Positions 24,930 through 36,466 are shown, counted from the stretch's first letter. The stretch is DNA of 64,000 nt from Tanypteryx hageni (GCA_028673005.1 CM054117.1:806001-870000), one strand, 5' to 3'. Made by a program: numbers and translations. The notes: generated by a model from the letters alone, not told the origin.

Positions 24930-26189
24930 TCAATATAAAACCTAAGGTACTTCTAGAAGTGCTACAGAGCTGAAATATGGCATGAATGTAGGGTATTGGG
25001 TACAACCTCTAGAAAAATCTGAAATTCCAGAAAATGTTTTATATAAAGGGTGTTTTTGACCCCAATGTCCATAAGAAAAGCATTGAAAACTGTGCAGGAC
25101 TACCTATATGAAATTGCTTTTTTATATTATTTACAATTAAGATACAAAGTTGGGACATACACCATACTGTGGAAGAAGGAATGAAGTTTATTTTTCTTGA
25201 AGACAGAATTCAAATCCATGCAGAATTTGGGTAAACATTTTATTTTAATCAAAATTATGAAAAATTTTTGTTTTCAACAATGAAAAATATGAACTACCTT
25301 AACAACAACTCTAATGCCTTTCAATGGGAATTGATTTTCCATACTTCAATAGCATTGATTTAATGGTTGGACTGCATTATAATCCATTTCATTTCAGCCA
25401 ACGATGTATATATATCATGACGTGATAATTTTAAATTTTTTATCTGGAAATGTACTAAGGGCACGGATGAAGACACCATAATCTTAACATACAAAATATT
25501 CTAATTTATACATAAATTTTAGTGTAACATGTATGCCATTGTCTTAATGATGATTATAGTATTTGCTTAAAAAAGGCGATCTGATCTGAGCCATGGAAAT
25601 TGAAATTCGAAAACTTGGACACAAGCCCATTGCCAGTGAATTTAAAAATTCCAGATACATGGCTTAATTTCGCAGAAAATGAAAACTATTATCTTATTTA
25701 AATGGGTAGTTCAAATGTTATCGCATTGGTTTATTTATGAGTTTAGATCTTGGTGCATGTTGATTTTTTAAGCGCTTCCATTATGCAAGCACCGACAACT
25801 TGTATAAATAAAAAATTACAACTGATAAATAACAACAGAATTAAAACAGAATCATAACAATATAACTCAACAAAAAACAAATTTAAAACAACCAAAAGCA
25901 AAAACTCAAAACTAAATAAATGCAGCGATTCCAGCAACGTGCACAAGCAGTCCTCACAATTTCCCAATGACGCCAAAAAGAGTTCATAAATTTCGGGAAA
26001 TGCTACTAGAGTCATGTGCAGCAAGCTTTTTGCTATGTTGCCAAATGTTTCATACTCGCTCAGCAAGCTAGTCCCGATCTAAGATAGCCCCAAGCATTTA
26101 AGCCAACTTTTAGTCTCCCTTAAACCTCACTTAGACTGGTACTAGTAAAACCCCCCTAGTCCTGGGTTTAACTGTAAATCTATGAATAT
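24930..26189. other. Non-coding right flank of Harbinger-1
   Basis: No recognisable protein lies between the partner gene start and the right terminus. A 107-codon minus frame (25743-26066) is open but has low-complexity hydrophobic content and no family resemblance that I can see. Confidence 0.5.
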
Positions 26190-26214
26190 AAATTGTTCTT
26201 CATGCTACGAGCTC

Positions 26215-26400
26215 CTTGCGAATAAATAAAAAGCAGATAATATTGTGGTTGAAGGCCATAAGGAGATACCCACATGATGAATCGGAACGTACAACTGCAT
26301 TTGTCTGGGAAGATCATTTTAATCCAAGTACTAGTAATTTTATTGCTTCGTATTTTAGTTGATGACTTATGTCGGCATTACATTGACATGATGTATATAT
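26215..26400 (+). pseudogene. Possible THAP-like fragment
   Basis: The plus strand reads LWLKAIRRYPHDESERTTAF then VWEDHFNPS. This resembles the WLxAIRR...VCxxHF core of THAP domains, but the Cys is missing and no other zinc ligands are visible. A SWIM-like fragment lies about 300 bp away on the other strand, and THAP and SWIM domains co-occur in some insect transposon proteins. Weak evidence. Confidence 0.25.
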
Positions 26401-26639
26401 TTCTGGAGAATGTTGAAAGAGTAAATTATATTTTTATGTTCAAAAGATTAGCATATATATTTTAACAAAACCTCCGTAATGTAATATACCTATTCTAAAT
26501 ACATAAGATCAAACTTACGGAAATCGTTGGGCTATGGGTTTATTAAGCAAATAATTACTGTTGCAGTGCATATATTTAAGTATCAAGTTTTTAAGCAAAT
26601 ACTTTTACAAATGTTACATATTAAGTCATGGTATTTTGA

Positions 26640-26870
26640 AGGACCATGTTTTGCTAAATAAGGGCAGTCATGACACTCCACAGATGTGACTAAATCTTCT
26701 TCTTCATCTACAACTACACTCATTTCATATCCTCTTTATCTTATTCTGTGTTCAGGGTAAATCTTGCCTTGAACAATAAAAATTTTTCCTTTTCGCTTCA
26801 GTTTAACAAATCCAACAGCATTACTAACATAGTCATTCCTCATTGACCTCAAAGTGAGAAAAAATCCCAT
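26640..26870 (-). pseudogene. SWIM/YqaJ-type transposon protein fragment
   Basis: The minus strand gives NDYVSNAVGFVKLKRKGKIF, IVQGKIYPEHRIR, a stop, GYEMSVVVDEEEDLVTSVEC and HDCPYLAKHG. From memory of the family, the AVGFVKLKR, GKIxPEHR and CxxC pattern precedes the SWIM zinc site in YqaJ-domain proteins common in arthropod repeats. The expected Cys-x-His ending is not visible and one stop interrupts it. No nuclease domain is present here. Confidence 0.45.
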
Positions 26871-26889
26871 AAATGCAACGATGGAATTC

Positions 26890-27876
26890 GCGACATACAC
26901 AAAAGAAACATGCAGTTATGACAAACACTTCTACAGTTTTTCTTTTCACAAGTATACGTAATAACTAAGGCAGACAGACACTTAAAACAACAAACTTCAC
27001 CACATTTCCTATAGACAAGACACACGAAAAACTAAGTTTATTCACATTAATTTTGTATAATATTTGTCCTTATGATTCTGTAAATGCAGATGATTATTCA
27101 TTGAAACCGGTGGTGTTTTACTTAATATATTTACTGGAAATTAACAAAAGTTGAATATAAATACTATCTAGCATTGTTCATGTTATTTTATTGTGGAATT
27201 CCAGAAAATCTCGGCCTCATCCATTACCTTTTGTATACTTATCTAAGTTTAATTTACTTGCTAGATACTAGGACAGCATGGGAAACAATACATAAATAAA
27301 TATTCTATAATATTACTTAAAACTAGAGTTGTTTTATTCATTAAATATGGGAAAGCTGTTTTAAGACGGCAATCTATCTTTTACATATCTTCTGCGTTTC
27401 AGTCGAAATAACAGTACTACTACAATAACTGAAAATAAAAGCACTACATCGAATTTGTTTTATCAATTAAATGCAATACAAACCTGTCCCCTTCATTCCA
27501 CGCATTTCAACATCTGAATATAGATCCCTACGACTTCCAATGTACCGCAAAAACATGTACGAATCAACGTTGGGCAAATTATCAGATCTGGCTACACAAA
27601 ACCCTTCATATGTCATTTTGCAAAACACAAAGCGAAATAAATGCAGAAATGTGCAGTACTTCTACCAATATTTCTTCTAAGATGGTGTAGAGGAAAACAA
27701 CAGAATTATTTATTTACATACTCTCGTTGCAGGTTGGCTACATCAAACGCTGCCATGAATTTAAAAGAGATTTGAAAATATTAAAAACTTACATCGTGAT
27801 CATAATCACTTGTCATTTTTTTTTTTTTTTCAATTTATGTATATCTTTCAAGCTTCTACTATATCGGCACAATGGA
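26890..27876. other. Intergenic stretch, nothing recognised
   Basis: AT-rich sequence. A 69-codon frame at 27471-27680 matches nothing I know. The stretch ends at the P element target site. Confidence 0.5.
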
Positions 27877-27883
27877 TTCTAGC

Positions 27884-30800
27884 CAAGGCCGTATCGAGGT
27901 ACAGGCCTGCCACCTGCGGCTCAAAAGCCCACTGACGTCACGAGAGAAATCTGAACGCAAGCAGACTCGCATTTGTTTCACCAATGCTTTCATAGCCTTT
28001 TGAAGGAAAGCGCGTGTAGCTAAGTGGTGTGTTTAAGGTAATTTCGGTTATTTACTGTGAAAAGTTGTAAGTTGTTCCTGTTTTTGGATCCATATTGGAC
28101 ACCAGTTCGAGAAGAATTACAATTAAGGAATAAATACTGAACAGTAAGTAATTAAAGTTAATATTATTTGAATTAGTTTCCGTTGACTAGATGTTTCTCT
28201 TTTTGATTTTTGCGTGGATGCATAATATAATTAGAATATGATTAATGTAATGTATATTATATAGTCTTAATGTAATATTTTTAAGGACATTTAAGGGTTG
28301 AAAATGAATAATGTAGTATTTGCCCAAAGTTTCAGATGGGAAGGAAATGCTGTGTGCCTGGATGTAAGTCTAACTATGATGGACAGGCTTATACTCCTTG
28401 CTTCTCTTTTCTGAAAGATCCAGTGCGAAGAGCCAAGTGGTTACACAACATGCATAGGAAGGACTTCAGTCCTAGTAACACAGCTGTTGTTTGTGTAAAA
28501 CATTTTTTGGAGAACTTTGTTATTCGTGAAGACAGGATGAAACGGGATGACTGCAGTGAGCTTGTTGTTCCTAGGAAACACTTAGCTTTGAAGAATGATG
28601 CTTACCCTACAATTTTCGAAGGTCAGCCATCATATTTATCCTCAGAACCAAGTCAACCCAGATGACGCCCAGAAGACAAGGTAGCTGAAGCAAGACTGGC
28701 TGAAGAAAGGAAATTTAGCCAGTGATGTGAAGAAGACACTATTAAGTCATTTGCATGTTTACAGAATGGCTATAAAATGCGTTTAACTTCAGGTTGGTTA
28801 GTCCTTAATGAAAGTGATTGCTTAATTTTAGGAAAAATGTGTATTGTTGATTATCCTAAAATAATTTTAAGTGTTAAGTTTTTTCATGATTTAAGTATAT
28901 CTGTTTGGCATAATAATGTTCGTCTGCCTAAAATGAAATTAGAATGGGTTTTGGAGAAATCTTCCTTATGTGATAGGTGGACAAAATTTGAGTCTTTGCT
29001 AAGTCATTTATTTTCATATGAACTTAATGATGCATCTACAAAGATTGAAATGGCTTTACAGTTATTAATTTCATCTGTGGAAGAGTTTTCAGATAAAAAT
29101 TCCAATTTGAAATTTTGTATAGAACAATTGCTGCTTTTAAATTCTAAAAAGCCGAAATATTCTTCCCCTTTTTTAGTCTGGTGATGCACTGTTTATTTTT
29201 GTTATCCAGCTGCTTACAATTTCATCTGCCAGTCAAAAGTCATTCTTCTTCCATCTGTTTCTTACATGAGACAATTCGGTTCAAACTTGGAGGTTGGAAA
29301 AGTTGGGAAAAACAATGCACATGTAAGTTATTTATCTGAAAAATTCAAACTGCTTTATGCTAGTGAGCACCTTATCTCCATCATGTTAGATGAAATCTAT
29401 GTGAAGCCAGGCCTGTCTTATGTTGGAGGGAAAGTTTTGGGCAAAGCATCTGACAGTCAAGGTGAAGCAACAACGCTTCAGTGCTTTATGCTGTCATCTG
29501 TACTCTCTAAAAATAAGGATGTAATAGCTGCCTATCCTGTAAAAAAAACTTACAGCACACCATTTAAAGGAATTGGTAACAGAAGTGTTGCAGATTGTGG
29601 GAAAGATTGGTTATAGAATTGTATCATCAATCTCAGATAATAATAGAGTAAATAGAACCATGTTTCAGATGTTGTGTGGAGGGACTTTAGGTACAAGTTT
29701 TGTAAATCCTATGGATAGGAATCATAAGGTATTCATTGTATTTGACACTGTCCACCTTTTGAAATCGACTAGAAATAACTGGCTTAATCAGTGAAAAACA
29801 AATCAAACATTTTATGTTCCATCTTTTAATAATGCCACTCGGTTATTGAAGCCAACTGTGCAACATTTTAAAATGATTTATAATAAAGAGTTGGGTAAAA
29901 ATATAAAAACTGCTCCTGCCTTATCTCAGAAAGTTTTATATCCATCCCCTTTGGAAAGGCAGAATATAAATGCTGCAGTTAAGTTTTTTTATGAAAAGAA
30001 TATTGCTGCTTTGGAACATTTTTCAAGTGAATTTGGGGATGGTTTCCTTGAAACAAAAAGCTTTATGGAGATTATATTGTGCTGGTGGAAAATCATGAAT
30101 GTCAAACATCCTTTCAAAGGTGTTCACTTAAGAGAAACATTTTGCCATCCAATTCACAGTGTTGATGATTCAAGTTTAGAATTTCTTAAAAAGTTTTGTT
30201 TGTGGTTAGATGAGTGGCATACCAAGGAATCCCATCTGGGATCTTCTTGTCTTGGAAAATTGTCTAATGATACATATATAGCACTGAGGCATACCAGCCA
30301 ATGTTTGATAGATATCTCCTGCCATTTGCTACTTAATTTTCCGGCTAAATATGTTCTATTGGGGAAATTTCAGACTGATAAGCTGGAATCCAGGTTTGGT
30401 CAATATCGCAGCATGAATGGTGGGAAATATAATGCTGGTATAAAGCATGTATTAGAAACTGAAAATTACCATTAAAAACATTTTTGGTTCAGTGCTCTGA
30501 TGATGTAAATGATGAAGGATTTCCAGATTTTTTTCTGATATTCTTATGAAAGAGGGTGACACACCATCTGAGGACTCAATGCAAGTGATGGTGTTCATAG
30601 CTGGTTATGTTTCCGAACAGATAAAGAAGAAAATTAATTGTTGTGAATGCAAATCAGTGTTCTGCATTGATAAAGAAATGGTTGTGGAGATGCAATGTGA
30701 GGGATATTCAGAATATTTGGAGTTTTTAGACAGAGGAAGACTAATGTGGCCTTCGAAATTTGTTGTGGATATTTGTCTTATTACATTTGGTGTTTTTGCC

Positions 30801-31296
30801 TTGTTAATAAGTGAGGAATACGAAACAAAATGTATTGATTGTAACAATAAAAAAAAATTTGGTAAATTTGTCGATGTTGAAAATGGAAAATATGTGCCTA
30901 GATATGTCATATGTTTGTAGTTGTGGAGTGCCAATTAAAAAGCTGGTAAAAATTTGTGTTGAAACCATGAGCAATATTTTACTAAATAACTATTGTAAAA
31001 ATAAAACATGCAATAAAGAGGGAAAAGAGTGGCACTAAACGTAAGTTAAGTACACTCATTGCTTATTTTTGTGATTTTTATTTACGAAATTATTAATGTT
31101 TTTATCCTGTGTTCTGAAAATAATTAAAGACTTCTGCTAAATTGCAGCGTTTATCACAATATTTACGTATATGTTGTGATAAACGCTAGAATATGTATGT
31201 ACTATATTCGGATGATCGTGCCGCCATATTCCCGCTTAGATCACTCGCGTGACGTCACAAATCCTAGTAGCAGGCCTGTACTTCGAGACGGCCTTG
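27884..31296. mobile_element. P element, full length (3413 bp) with TIRs and target duplication
   Basis: The termini start CAAGGCCGTATCGAGGTACA at 27884 and, inward from 31296, CAAGGCCGTCTCGAAGTACA. They agree at 25 of 27 positions, and further inside TGACGTCACG is shared in inverted orientation. The flanks carry TTCTAGC on both sides (27877-27883 and 31297-31303), a 7-bp match next to the 8-bp duplication usual for P elements. The interior holds a single gene from THAP domain to C-terminus. Confidence 0.9.
28336..31038 (+). pseudogene. P-element (THAP9-like) transposase
   Basis: The N-terminus is a complete THAP domain (28336-28665): MGRKCCVPGCKSNY, FLKDPVRRAKWLHNMHRKDF, VVCVKHF and AYPTIF give the C2CH zinc site, the Trp and the AVPTIF box. 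A leucine-rich region follows, then the split RNase H fold: ISIMLDEIYVKPGLSYVGGK (first Asp), FVNPMDRNHKVFIVFDTVHL followed by LKSTRNNWLNQ (second Asp), the GTP-binding insertion region, and TDKLESRFGQYRSMNGG with the Glu. The tail has VFIAGYVSEQIKKKINCCEC. Interruptions are few: stops at 28663, 28723, 29182 and 29792, a frame change near 29590, and loss of frame at 30475 and 30920. The enzyme is broken, but every domain and catalytic residue can be read. Confidence 0.9.
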
Positions 31297-31303
31297 TTCT
31301 AGC

Positions 31304-31856
31304 ACGGCTAGCATCAGCTAATATGTGCTAATATGCTTGTGACAATCACTGACGTCACTTAACACTCGGCAAACTTCGGCTACCAATCGGACGTGATCGG
31401 GTTCGGCATTAACTCGTCCGTTTTAAATTGCCTCTTTTATATCTCTTAAAAATTTAACGAAAAAACATATTTGCCTATAACAATAGCCATACAATACAAC
31501 TTCATAAAATTTTCGGTAATTTCCGATATTTGACAGTCCCCCATTCAGTTGATTCTGAACGATTCATGAATTGTTGAATCAGAGAACCGTTCACTTGGGC
31601 AGAGGTGAATCGATTCATTCATTCGTGCACTGAACGATTCATTTATGACCTACCCGTCCTTAATTCTCACCCACTGCCTGTAGCCATTAAACGTCTAGTT
31701 GATTTCTGCATAACCCTTAAGTGATCTCGAAGTGCTTTTAAATAATTACCGCGTCGTTAATGCCATGGGTAAAAATTTACAATACGTTCCCCAACCGATA
31801 TAGACCGTAAGATGGACGTGGCGCCTGAAATTGCACTATTTGCAGCCAACTTAAGC
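31304..31856. other. Intergenic stretch with a GAACGATTCA repeat
   Basis: 31540-31650 holds several direct and inverted copies of GAACGATTCA/TGAATCGATTC, the look of a short degraded inverted-repeat element. Nothing coding. Confidence 0.4.
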
Positions 31857-31996
31857 CAGACCGTGTAGGCGGACGCCGCAGGCGTCCTACACCCCTTTAA
31901 ATTCCAACACGACTTCGAAATTTGCCCATACCACGGAAGAAGGAGAATTCTCCTTCTTCCATGCTCTACTCCACCTCTCCACGGTCTGGCTCGTCT
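31857..31996. repeat. Nested inverted repeats upstream of the ARH3 gene
   Basis: A perfect 26-bp palindrome centred on GAATTC lies at 31935-31960 (arms GGAAGAAGGAGAA). It is enclosed by CCAGACCGTG at 31857 and CACGGTCTGG near 31980. A second hairpin, GTGTAGGCGGACGCC with GGCGTCCTACAC, occupies 31866-31892. The layout suggests a small fold-back element. A regulatory role for the gene 440 bp downstream cannot be judged. Confidence 0.5.
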
Positions 31997-32433
31997 ACAC
32001 CTCTACACCAATGTCACCCTCCACGCCAGCGGAGATTGGGTTCTCGAAGCAAAGCGAACGCGTAAAACTACGTTTGTATAAAAATCAACAAAAACACAAT
32101 TTATAGCAATTGAAACAATTCAAAAATAATTACTGGACGTCACAATTTAAAGCAAAGTACGAGAAATCACATTTTAAAGCTGAACATCGACATTTAAAAG
32201 TAAAATGAACTGGAAGAGCTCTAAATCCCAATTCAAATGCGTTACCACGCAAAATAACATAAGAACATCGATCTGGCGCAATCTACAGGATAAGATCTGG
32301 TTTACGTGTTGCAAACTTAAACCATGACATGTTTTACTAAATTTTTTATTATTTTCTAAATTTTGCTGGGATCATCAAAGATTAACAGATATAATCTTTT
32401 GGCGCAAAACGGAAGTTGATCTGTGCGAATGAA

Positions 32434-34934
32434 ATGGCTCTTGCGGACGGAATAATGATGTCTGGGAAATTTAGGGGTTGTCTTGTCGGTTCTTTATTAG
32501 GAGACTGCCTTGGTGCTCCTTATGAAGGTGATTTATGTGTGTCTAAAGTCGTATTACAGAAATATTTTGACAAATTGGAAGGTCCTTACTACAAAGGTAA
32601 GAATTAAAAGTGCAAATATTATCTAAGTGAACAATTTTATTTTCATGCAATGAAAATTATTTAATTAATGATATTTGTTTATATTAACGAAGCTCCCATT
32701 TTGCAATATACCGACGACACCGCAATGACAAAATGCGTTGCGGATTCGTTAATATATCAAGGAAAACTAGATTTCAAGGACATGGCCAAAAGGTAAATAA
32801 AACGTTGTAGTAAAAACTGATCATTTACTTTTAGAGCGGAATATGCATAAGCAATTTAAATTTGTTAGTGACAAATGAATGCATTCTATTCTCAAGGTTC
32901 GTGAAAGAGTCATTCAATCAACCTCGAAGAGGTTATGGAGCTAATGTTGTTGATGTATTTATTAAGCTCCGTGCAACAAAATGTGAAGATCCTTTTGGTC
33001 CAGCTAGAGAACAGTTTGGGGGCTCCGGATCTTATGGAAATGGAGGAGCCATGAGAATAGCACCGATCCCATTGTTCTTTCGGGGATTAAGTACGAGCTC
33101 CCTCGGGGATTTGGCTCGCAAAAGCGCAGAAATCACCCACACTCACGTAAATGGGTATAATGGCGCCATTTTGCAAGTGAGGTTGGAAATTTTGTACTAT
33201 ATTTATAGCTATGTAAAGTGATGGAAAATCAATTAGTATAACTCGGTACAATTTACTCCCTTTTAGTGAACTTGGGCTCTAAAAAATGTAGCCTTTTGAC
33301 CTTTTCATGGGATGGTTATTCAATTTGCTCATTCCCCGCATAGTTCATCCTCATATAATAAGCCCTTGTGGTTGGCTTCATTTAATGTTTGTCTTGTAAT
33401 TAAATATCATTCGCATCATGCATAAATTTTAAGTCCTTGCAACTGCAATAGGTACTGTGGTATTAACGAGGCTCCACCTCCACAGCGCCACTAGAGGCGA
33501 GATATGGAACTACAAGGCGCTGAAAGTGGCAAGATTTGGAATTATGTGGAGCAGTACTCCATTGAAACTCGGCTGGGTCAGGAAAGTGATATTTGAACAT
33601 GAAGGAAAATTTTACTCAGCCCCACCGGGTTGGGTAAGTTTGCGGAAGTGTTTTTGATTCCTCCTCATGTTCACTGTGTTCCCCCCTTTGGTTGTGAAGC
33701 GTTAATCTTAATATATACCAGTTGTATGCACGGAATGCAAGCTTCATCGCTGACTGGCATATATTAAGATGAACATCTCCCAACACGAGGAGGGAACATA
33801 GTGAACATGAGGAGGAACCAAAAACACTTCTACTAACTTACCCAACCCACTGGGGCTGAGTAAAATTTTCCTTCATGTTCAAATTTCCCTTTCCTGGTCC
33901 AGCCGAGTTTCAATGGAGTACTGCTCCACGTAATTCCAAATCTCTCCACTTTCAGTACCTTGTAGTTCTATATCTCATCCCTAGAGGCGCTGCGGAGGTG
34001 GAGCCCCATTAATACCCAAGTACCCTGCAATATGCTTTACATAGAGTGGATTTCATAAATTGACAAATGATTGCACAATTCGTGAAATGCTCAATTTTAT
34101 TTGTTTCAAAAAATATATGAACAATGATGTGTAACATAAATCCAGTGTGTTAGTTGCTTATATTTCAACTGTTTGATTGTTAACCCACTTAGAAAAGGCC
34201 CTAATTGGTACTTCTTTTTGTAGTGCTTGGCATTAGAGCAGTCTCTGTGGTTGAATCCAAAACTGCCTCTTAATACTGAAAACTTCTTGGAAGATCTCAT
34301 TAAAAAAATGCAAGAATTTGAGAAAGTCGAGAAAGAGTATGACATAATTATTTAAAATGATCTGATGTATAACATTTCTATATTAGTTAATCGGGCAATT
34401 CAATGTCATGTCTTAGGTTTATGGGGGAATATGAAGATCCTCAGCCATTTTGCAGCAAACTCAGTTGGGCTAACGAACTCTTGCGGAGGGCACAAAGTGG
34501 AGGTAAAATGATTCGCGAAAAGGAAGATGTTCTTCTCCAACTGGGGTCAGGTGTTTCAGCAGTATCTTCTGTTCCTACTGCAATATTTTGCTTTCTAAGA
34601 GCTCAACAAGGACCAATCCCAGCCATTGATGTAACTAACAAATAAGGATGAATTTTAGCTAGATTTACCAGTTACTTTTAAACATGATTTGAAGTGCTAA
34701 GATGATAATTTTGTGTTTTAGACGAGCAATGCATTCAGGCGAACTCTTCAGTATGCCATATCTCTTGGTGGAGACACAGATACCATTGCGAGCATGGCTG
34801 GTGCATTGTGTGGTGCTTATTTGGGATTTGACTCAGCAGTGTTTAGCGAGAATCTAATGAGGCACTGTGAAGGTGTGGAGGATGCCTTAGCTACAGCAGA
34901 TAAGCTGTATTCCAAGTCTCTACTTTCTGGTTGA
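32434..34934 (+). CDS. ADPRS: ADP-ribosylhydrolase ARH3-like (ADPRS), six exons
   Basis: Exons: 32434-32596, 32693-32792, 32897-33176, 34224-34336, 34417-34630, 34722-34934. All have GT-AG borders and the phases join to 1083 nt (360 codons plus stop), close to the usual 360-odd residues. The protein starts FRGCLVGSLLGDCLGAPYEG. It has YTDDTAM (Asp62, Asp63), GYGANVVDVF, GSYGNGGAMRIAPI, THVNGYNGAILQ, VPTAIFCFLRA and LGGDTDTIASMAGAL (Asp308, Asp310, Thr311), plus Glu31 in APYEG, which together form the two-magnesium active site. In the family it removes ADP-ribose from serine and degrades poly(ADP-ribose) and O-acetyl-ADP-ribose in nucleus, cytosol and mitochondria. No stop or frameshift breaks it. 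Intron 3 is long only because it holds a hairpin MITE. The ATG at 32434 is the first in the frame after upstream stops. Confidence 0.95.
33451..34024. mobile_element. Fold-back MITE, 574 bp, in ARH3 intron 3
   Basis: The whole element is one inverted repeat of about 270-bp arms around a loop of about 30 bases near 33735. The ends are GGTACTGTGGTATTAA and, inward from the right, GGTACTTGGGTATTAA. CTGCAATA flanks both sides (33443-33450 and 34025-34032), an 8-bp target duplication as made by hAT-type transposases. It has no coding capacity. A rearranged relative lies at 19140-19330. Confidence 0.92.
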
Positions 34935-35037
34935 TGATTCTAATTAATTTGAAGAGACGATTCTAGGAATGTGGTGATAGTAATTATCAAATTGGTTTAT
35001 TTGTATGAAATTGTTTTATGTTCCATTCATCATTTTG

Positions 35038-35043
35038 ATTAAA
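35038..35043 (+). other. Candidate polyadenylation signal ATTAAA of the ARH3 gene
   Basis: ATTAAA, the commonest variant signal, occurs 104 nt after the stop codon. It is followed within 60 nt by GT- and T-rich sequence (CTTGTAAGATGTCAGTTTTTTC). I saw no AATAAA in this interval. Confidence 0.5.
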
Positions 35044-35726
35044 ATATCTCTTGAGTGCTTAGTTTTAACCTTGTAAGATGTCAGTTTTTTCATAAAGCTG
35101 TTTAGTTCTGTGGAAAACTCAACTGTAATTTTATTATTTTTATATTTTCTGCAAAATAACTCCTTTTACCTGGGGCTGGCTGACTGGGTAAATATGTACC
35201 CAGGTAAATATGTATATGTTCTTAAGTATGGATATTGGAACAAGACAACTTCGCATCTAAATATGTTATAAAAATTGATATCTGAACTTGGCATTTAAAA
35301 GGCTGGTTAGCTGAAAGAATGAAGTTGTTGCAGAAATTCAAATATGTTCCAAATTAGTCAAAAATATTTTTGATAATGAGCAAAATGTTTCATTCATTCA
35401 ATAAGAATATGGTTACCATGATTGATGTGAATAATATATTGGCCTGGTTCAAGCTAGTATAATGAGCTCTTTTGGCATTTTAATGAGTAAACAATGGATT
35501 TACTGTATTTACCCAATTGTAAGCCGACCCTCATTTTTACGAACCACCAGAAATCAACATCACCAACTAAATGTACTTATTCTATCAGATCAGTAACTCT
35601 TCTGCTTGGGATATGCAGGTGAATATATTGCAGTTAGACATAAAGACATTTCTTGCATAATGACATTGATTTATTCCTTGGAAAAGTGTGGATTTTCGAA
35701 AAACAGAGCAGGATGGCTGAAATTAC
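35044..35726. other. Intergenic stretch downstream of the ARH3 gene
   Basis: No gene. A TTTACTGTATTTACCC word at 35500 followed by GTAAGCCGACCC resembles a pogo-group terminus, and TATTTTCTGCAAAATAAC at 35144 resembles the subterminal part of the mariner at 13022. Both are short and unpaired. Confidence 0.4.
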
Positions 35727-35734
35727 ATATAGAG

Positions 35735-36458
35735 CAGTGGTATCCAACCTTTTTCACTTCGTGAACCCCTTGAGCTAACCTTTTTTTCGTCGCAAACTCC
35801 TTGGATTAATCTTTTATCTTTGTGAACCCCTTGATCTTTGTGAACCCCTTGAGTTGTAACAGTTTTGGTGGTGAACCCCTTATAATGGCGAATGAATTTT
35901 GTAAAAACTAATCTTTTTGAACGCATTAAATTGACAAAAAATAAAAAGTATAGAGTACATAGTATGTAAACGTTTACAATAAAATCAGAATCTCTGATAT
36001 TGTCATCAATTTCTAGTTAGTGCCCTGTAAAATTCAAATATAATTGTTGAAGCATAAGAAAAAATTGAAAATAAAACCATGCAACTAATTTAAATGAAAT
36101 AAAAATATTGGTAAAAATTGTAGAACCAAGAAAGTGAAAAAGATGCCATTACCAAATTTTTCTCGCGACCCCCTCATATTTATTTTGTGAACCCCTAGTC
36201 AGTGCTGGCCAAGTACTTTCGGAGGCTCATATGCAAGCAAGCAATGTTACAGCGTGGAGAGAACTTGTACTTATAAAGTAACTATAATGATAATTTAATA
36301 AAAAATCAAAAATTTGTTCAAAGATGTAAATATATTATTTATACTCAACATTTGGGAGCCCCTAAAAATTGGGGGCCCGGATGCCTTGCATCCGCTGCAC
36401 ACCCCACTTGGCCGGCCCTGCCCCTAGTGGTACATGAACCACCAGTTGGGAAACGCTG
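35735..36458. mobile_element. Non-autonomous hAT element with 8-bp target duplication
   Basis: The ends are CAGTGGTATCCAACC and, inward from 36458, CAGCGTTTCCCAACTGG. ATATAGAG flanks both sides (35727-35734 and 36459-36466). The left part holds four or five irregular copies of GTGAACCCCTTGA. It is non-coding and is itself the target of a second hAT insertion. Confidence 0.9.
36200..36420. mobile_element. Second hAT MITE nested in the first
   Basis: The ends are CAGTGCTGGCCAAGTAC and, inward from 36420, CAGGGCCGGCCAAGTGG. CCCCTAGT is duplicated on both sides (36192-36199 and 36421-36428). 221 bp, non-coding. Confidence 0.9.
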
Positions 36459-36466
36459 ATATAGAG

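Larger units (their letters stand above)
20536..26189. mobile_element. Harbinger-1: PIF/Harbinger element with both partner genes
   Basis: The two edges are inverted around ATATTCATAG (20536-20545, and reversed at 26180-26189). Inside each, AGTCCAGG or AGTCCTGG plus GACTAG words recur in inverted orientation (20555-20660; 26050-26165). Between them lie a HARBI1-like DDE transposase (+) and a Myb/SANT-like partner gene (-), converging on each other. This two-gene set is the defining content of PIF/Harbinger transposons. The exact TIR start and 3-bp target duplication are not certain. Confidence 0.75.
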
